Positions 6,640-7,470 of a stretch of 7,470 nt of DNA are shown piece after piece; positions within the stretch are counted from its first letter, which is position 1, and each line of letters starts with the position of its first letter. The notes beneath the pieces are model-generated. The model was not told the origin of the DNA. It ran no database searches and saw only the letters and a list, made by a program, of their open reading frames with translations. The stretch comes from Gammaproteobacteria bacterium (GTDB lineage Bacteria > Pseudomonadota > Gammaproteobacteria > JAABTG01), in the NCBI GenBank assembly GCA_030066245.1, contig JASJBY010000252.1:1-7470 (forward strand), in the 5' to 3' direction. The position numbers and the translations under genes were made by a program.

Positions 6640-6660
6640 TGAGAAATCCGGGCTAGACGC

Positions 6661-7470
6661 TCAGGAAAGCTCTGCCTGGGCGTCCTCGCGCGCCAACAGT
6701 GTCTGGACTGCGTCCATCGGCGACAAACCCTGGTGCAGCACCCGGTAAACCTGGTCGCAGATCGGCATCTCGATGGCGTAACGGTCGGCGAGCCGCTTCA
6801 CTTCACGGGCCGTGGCCACGCCCTCGACCACCTCGCCTATTTCGGCCGCCGCTTCGTCGACGCCCATGCCTTTGGCTAGCGAGAGCCCCATTCGCAGGTT
6901 GCGGGACAGGGTGTCGGTGCAGGTGAGCACAAGGTCTCCGATGCCCGCCAGCCCCATGAAAGTGTCCCGATGCGCCCCCATGGCTTCGCCCAGGCGCATC
7001 ATCTCTGCCAGGCCGCGTGTTATCAGTGCCGCGCGCGTGTTGGCGCCAAAGCCGAGACCGTGGGCGATGCCGGCGCCGATGGCTAGCACGTTCTTCACCG
7101 ATCCGCCGAGCTCGACACCCACCATGTCCGGGTTGAGATACACTCGAAAGCGATCGTTGTGGACCCGAAGGGCAAGGTCACGGGCGAAGCTGCTGTTGTT
7201 GGATGCTACGGTGACCGCCGTCGGTAACCCGGCGGCCACCTCTTTGGCAAAGCTTGGCCCCGACAGAACGGCGATGGGCCGCTCCTCGCCCAGCAGTTCC
7301 CTGGCGACTTCGTGCAACGGTCGGCCTGTGCCGGGTTCCAGCCCTTTGGTGGCCCAAGCCACGCGGCTGTCGGGCTGCAGCGCGCTTCGGACCTTCTCCA
7401 GAACGTCTCGAAAAGCATGGCTGGGAACCACCACCAGGATGTCGCCGGCATGGGCCACGGACTCGCGCAG
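6661..7470 (-). CDS. gpsA: Glycerol-3-phosphate dehydrogenase [NAD(P)+], GpsA (N-terminus outside window)
   Basis: Cytoplasmic enzyme that reduces dihydroxyacetone phosphate to sn-glycerol 3-phosphate with NAD(P)H, supplying the backbone for phospholipids. The visible 269 codons cover the end of the Rossmann domain and all of the C-terminal catalytic domain. The first roughly 65-70 residues, including the GxGxxG nucleotide loop, lie beyond the window (family length about 330-340). Family motifs seen: VPSHAFR, the ATKGLE segment, LSGPSFAKEVAAGLPTAV, then GVELGGSVKNVLAIGAGI with the catalytic lysine at 7095-7093, GLGFGANTRAALITRGLAEM, and GLAGIGDLVLTCTDTLSRN with the substrate-binding Arg-Asn. 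The C-terminal helix ends in EDAQAELS. The GTG at 7458 is not the true start, because the frame continues upstream with typical GpsA residues to the edge. No frameshift is seen. It is on the same strand as the pilus genes but separated from them by the structured element. Confidence 0.97.
   Translation of the reverse strand: MRESVAHAGDILVVVPSHAFRDVLEKVRSALQPDSRVAWATKGLEPGTGRPLHEVARELLGEERPIAVLSGPSFAKEVAAGLPTAVTVASNNSSFARDLALRVHNDRFRVYLNPDMVGVELGGSVKNVLAIGAGIAHGLGFGANTRAALITRGLAEMMRLGEAMGAHRDTFMGLAGIGDLVLTCTDTLSRNLRMGLSLAKGMGVDEAAAEIGEVVEGVATAREVKRLADRYAIEMPICDQVYRVLHQGLSPMDAVQTLLAREDAQAELS

Larger units (their letters stand above)
6330..6654. mobile_element. MITE-like element with imperfect terminal inverted repeats and internal secondary structure
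   Basis: The left end AGCGCGGATTTTTCACCA (6330-6347) and the reverse complement of the right end, AGCCCGGATTTCTCACCA (6654-6637), match at 16 of 18 positions. They bound about 325 bases with no credible gene. Inside are a hairpin GGCTT-CACC-AAGCC at 6392-6405, a long interrupted fold-back (6435-6541) and a compact cluster of hairpins (6540-6639). The centre of the terminal repeats (6492) coincides with the centre of the 9-bp fold-back stem at 6464-6519. The right end stops six bases short of the gpsA stop codon. No target-site duplication is evident. Such architecture fits a non-autonomous transposable element or a remnant of an insertion sequence that lost its transposase. A dispersed structured intergenic repeat is the alternative. 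Confidence 0.5.

Overview
The window reads as chromosomal DNA of a GC-rich Pseudomonadota, most likely a gamma- or betaproteobacterium. This rests on a mannose-sensitive-haemagglutinin (MSHA)-type type IV pilus locus, a bacterial-type GpsA, and strong GC bias at third codon positions that throws long shadow ORFs in other frames. I cannot name the genus. All four protein genes are on the minus strand, so transcription runs from high to low coordinates.

Layout in transcription order. (1) 7470-6661: gpsA, glycerol-3-phosphate dehydrogenase, with its N-terminus cut by the window edge. (2) 6660-6074: a 587-base gap. Its gpsA-proximal part (6330-6654) is a structured, terminally inverted, MITE-like element with no credible gene. 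The rest holds a GC-rich hairpin, a possible 23-codon leader ORF and an AT-rich candidate promoter. (3) 6073-1646: one very large secreted protein of 1475 residues. It has a signal peptide, two tandem related beta-rich domains, an L-type (legume/ConA-like) lectin domain and a C-terminal MshQ/DUF6701 region. (4) 1543-560: mshI, a PilM-like actin-fold protein. (5) 563-<1: a PilN-like bitopic inner-membrane protein. It starts with GTG overlapping the mshI stop and runs off the window.

How they fit together. The PilM-like and PilN-like proteins are the cytoplasmic and inner-membrane alignment parts of a type IV pilus machine. The DUF6701 protein is the best candidate for a surface-exposed or pilus-associated adhesin, with a lectin fold that may bind glycans. 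PilO-, PilP- and secretin-type genes would be expected just beyond coordinate 1. gpsA is a housekeeping neighbour and marks one edge of the pilus locus. No prepilin gene lies between gpsA and mshQ.

Nothing here is clearly an entirely new system. The two parts most worth a second look are the structured intergenic element and the modular lectin adhesin. No tRNA, rRNA, CRISPR array or transposase gene was seen.
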